A DNA stretch of 64,000 bases, taken from contig QPMI01000169.1 of NCBI GenBank assembly GCA_004431415.1, positions 124,001 through 188,000 on the forward strand. Direction: 5' to 3'. The stretch comes from Cyanophora paradoxa. Its lineage: Eukaryota; Glaucocystophyceae; Cyanophorales; Cyanophoraceae. Position 1 is the stretch's first letter; every line of letters begins with the position of its first letter. The position numbers and the translations under genes were made by a program. Positions 62,664-64,000 of this stretch are shown here, in pieces. The notes beneath the pieces are model-generated. The model worked only from the letters and a program-made list of their open reading frames with translations. It had not been told where the DNA came from and made no database searches.

Positions 62664-63170
62664 CCGTCACCACGCAGAGGCCCCCGGCCGGTCTATCACG
62701 CAGACGCCGATATGCTGGCGGCATCCTCCACAAGGGCCGGCTGCGGTCCTAAAGACGAGCTGGGCCCGGAAATGCTCCTCCGAATGGTCCTAGCGGAAAC
62801 TACGGTTGCTCGTGCGCCCGAAAAGCTGATGTCCGGATGCGCAAACAAAACCGCCCAGACAACGCCGAGCCGCCGACGCGGTTGCAGGAACCGGAACCCG
62901 GGGACCGGCCCAAAATGCTAAAACGAAGGTCGTCATCGTGTCGGAGACTGCAGACCGGGCGGATGGGCCCGCAAGATGACAACCGTTACTAGACCCGTCC
63001 CGCCACCCAATCGCTAATGCGATGACAAACCCTCTCCTACGTTCGGAGCACGAAGCAACCGCGCGCGGCACTCGCCTGATGGTGGGTGCCGCGAATTCGA
63101 TGACGACGACCTGTACCCGGGCTAAATCGGCGCAGCGGTTTGAAGCGAGCATTCAGGCGGTGAAGCGAGC
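62664..63170. promoter_or_regulatory. Divergent interval (unknown / UCH)
   Basis: About 507 bases between divergent starts, less GC-rich than the genes. No gene or known motif was recognised; it should contain the promoter of the UCH gene and that of the minus-strand unknown. Confidence 0.4.
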
Positions 63171-64000
63171 ATGGCGACCAAGGAGAAGGTATGGCTGCCG
63201 TTAGAGTCCAACCCGGAGGTGATGAACAAGGCACGTCAGCCCCGCCGATGCCGGCGGCCCATCCCGCCGATGCCGGCGTCCCGCGCGTCGCTGAGCGGCC
63301 GCGCAACCCGCTGACGGCCTGTACGCAGTTCCTTAAGCAACTCGGAGTTACCACGGATGCGTACAGCTTCACAGACATTCTGGGTTCGCTTGCCGCATAC
63401 GAATGCGCCGCGCCTAGCCTCACGCCACTCTCCAACGTGTGCTCATAAACCTGGCATTACGCTTTGCTCATGTATACATCGGCAGGAACTGATCCGGACT
63501 TGCTGGCGCGTTGACCCGTCGCGCGCCGAGCCGCCGCCCCCGCTGACCGGGCCGGCTCGCAGGCCATGGTGCCGCAGCCGGTGCTGGCGGTGCTGCTGCT
63601 CTTCCCGCTTAGCGCAAAGATCGAGGCGGCGAAGGACGCGTTCGCGGAGGGCGCGACGCGCAAGCACGACGAGCACGGCCTCCTCTTCATCAAGCAGACC
63701 ATCGGGTGCGTTGCGAGGTGGTGGCACCGTCGTCAGAGACGTCAATGTTAATCGCTGGTGTTAGGAACGCGTGCGGGACCATCGGCCTCCTGCACGCCAC
63801 CGCCAACAACGCGGACGCGCTGTCCCGTGCGCCCCGCCGGCCGCAGGCCCCGTGCAGGCTCCAGACGCGGGGGCGCAGCGGCGGGGTACCTGAAGAACTT
63901 TATGGAGAAGGCGCGGGGGTCGACGCCGCAGGAGCGGGCGGCGTTCCTGCAGGAGGACGACGAGATCGAGCACCTGCACGAGGCGCTCGCCAATGAGGGC
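63171..64000 (+). CDS. Ubiquitin carboxyl-terminal hydrolase, UCH (peptidase C12) family, 5' part
   Basis: A cysteine protease that trims small adducts from ubiquitin. MATKEKVWLPLESNPEVMNK starts at 63171. A GC-donor intron (AACAAG|GCACGT...GTACGCAG) joins to FLKQLGVTTDAYSFTDILG. The next exons, GTDPDLL and, after another apparent GC-donor intron (CTG|GCGCGT), AMVPQPVLAVLLLFPLSAKI, follow. EAAKDAFAEGATRKHDEHGL and LFIKQTIG then join in phase to NACGTIGLLHATANNADAL. The Gln in KQTIG and the catalytic Cys (63772-63774) are in the expected arrangement. An exon YLKNFMEKARGSTPQERAAF and LQEDDEIEHLHEALANEG reaches the window edge. The catalytic His and Asp lie beyond it. The sequence fits the UCHL1/UCHL3 type, not the BAP1/UCHL5 type. 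Confidence 0.88.

Noticed and set aside
1-64000. tRNA, rRNA, spliceosomal RNA or transposase genes
   Set aside because: I scanned for T-loop GGTTCGAAT-type words, rRNA core motifs and transposase/RT-like proteins and saw none I could support; a dedicated covariance-model search would be decisive.

Overview
This window is nuclear DNA from a GC-rich, gene-dense eukaryote. Genes are split by short introns and encode splicing, ubiquitin, kinesin, SNF2, EMC and K+ channel proteins. No bacterial operon, rRNA, tRNA or CRISPR array was seen. Several products point to a photosynthetic protist: a CofE-like protein of the cyanobacterial/plastid type, a GDT1/PAM71-like transporter with a long presequence, an organelle-targeted PolA-type DNA polymerase and two phosphatidylglycerophosphate synthases. 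A GC-rich microalga (haptophyte or pelagophyte type) is my best guess, but the species cannot be fixed from the sequence alone. Most introns are 45-90 bases. Their first half is rich in CCCCGCCCC-like blocks, a CTGA(C/G)-like branch motif follows, and the end is often G-rich before CAG. Several donors are GC instead of GT.

Layout, left to right: C-terminal exons of an unknown protein (1-709); PolA-type DNA polymerase (minus); CofE-like protein (plus); TCERG1/CA150-like WW-FF splicing factor (plus); a palindrome-rich spacer; an F-box/LRR protein (minus); a cysteine-rich unknown with a different intron style (plus); a kinesin (plus); a tail-anchored nitrilase-family hydrolase (minus); a C3HC4 RING protein (plus); EMC8/9 (plus); and a voltage-gated K+ channel with a cyclic-nucleotide-binding domain (plus). 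Next comes a tandem duplication of about 4.36 kb (31825-36182 and 36181-40546) carrying two convergent CDP-alcohol phosphatidyltransferase genes, an Ala/Pro-rich unknown and the 3' end of a second unknown. After it lie the full copy of that unknown (minus), GDT1/PAM71-like (minus), a coiled-coil unknown (plus), a Rad5/SHPRH-like SNF2-RING ATPase (minus), amidophosphoribosyltransferase (plus), a Tul1/FLY-type membrane RING ligase (minus), a protein kinase (plus), a cysteine-containing unknown (minus) and the 5' part of a UCH-type deubiquitinase running off the right edge.

Neighbouring genes mostly alternate in strand, giving head-to-head pairs with 50-500 bases between start codons and tail-to-tail pairs 50-500 bases apart. 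There is no shared pathway across the window, although ubiquitin functions recur (F-box, RING, SNF2-RING, membrane RING ligase, UCH). The most notable points are the duplication, whose copies differ mainly in G/C homopolymers, the self-complementary GC-box introns with frequent GC donors, the polymerase with an apparently dead proofreading site and a Tyr at the ddNTP-discrimination position, and several coherent unknown proteins. CDS coordinates run from the chosen start codon to the stop and include introns.
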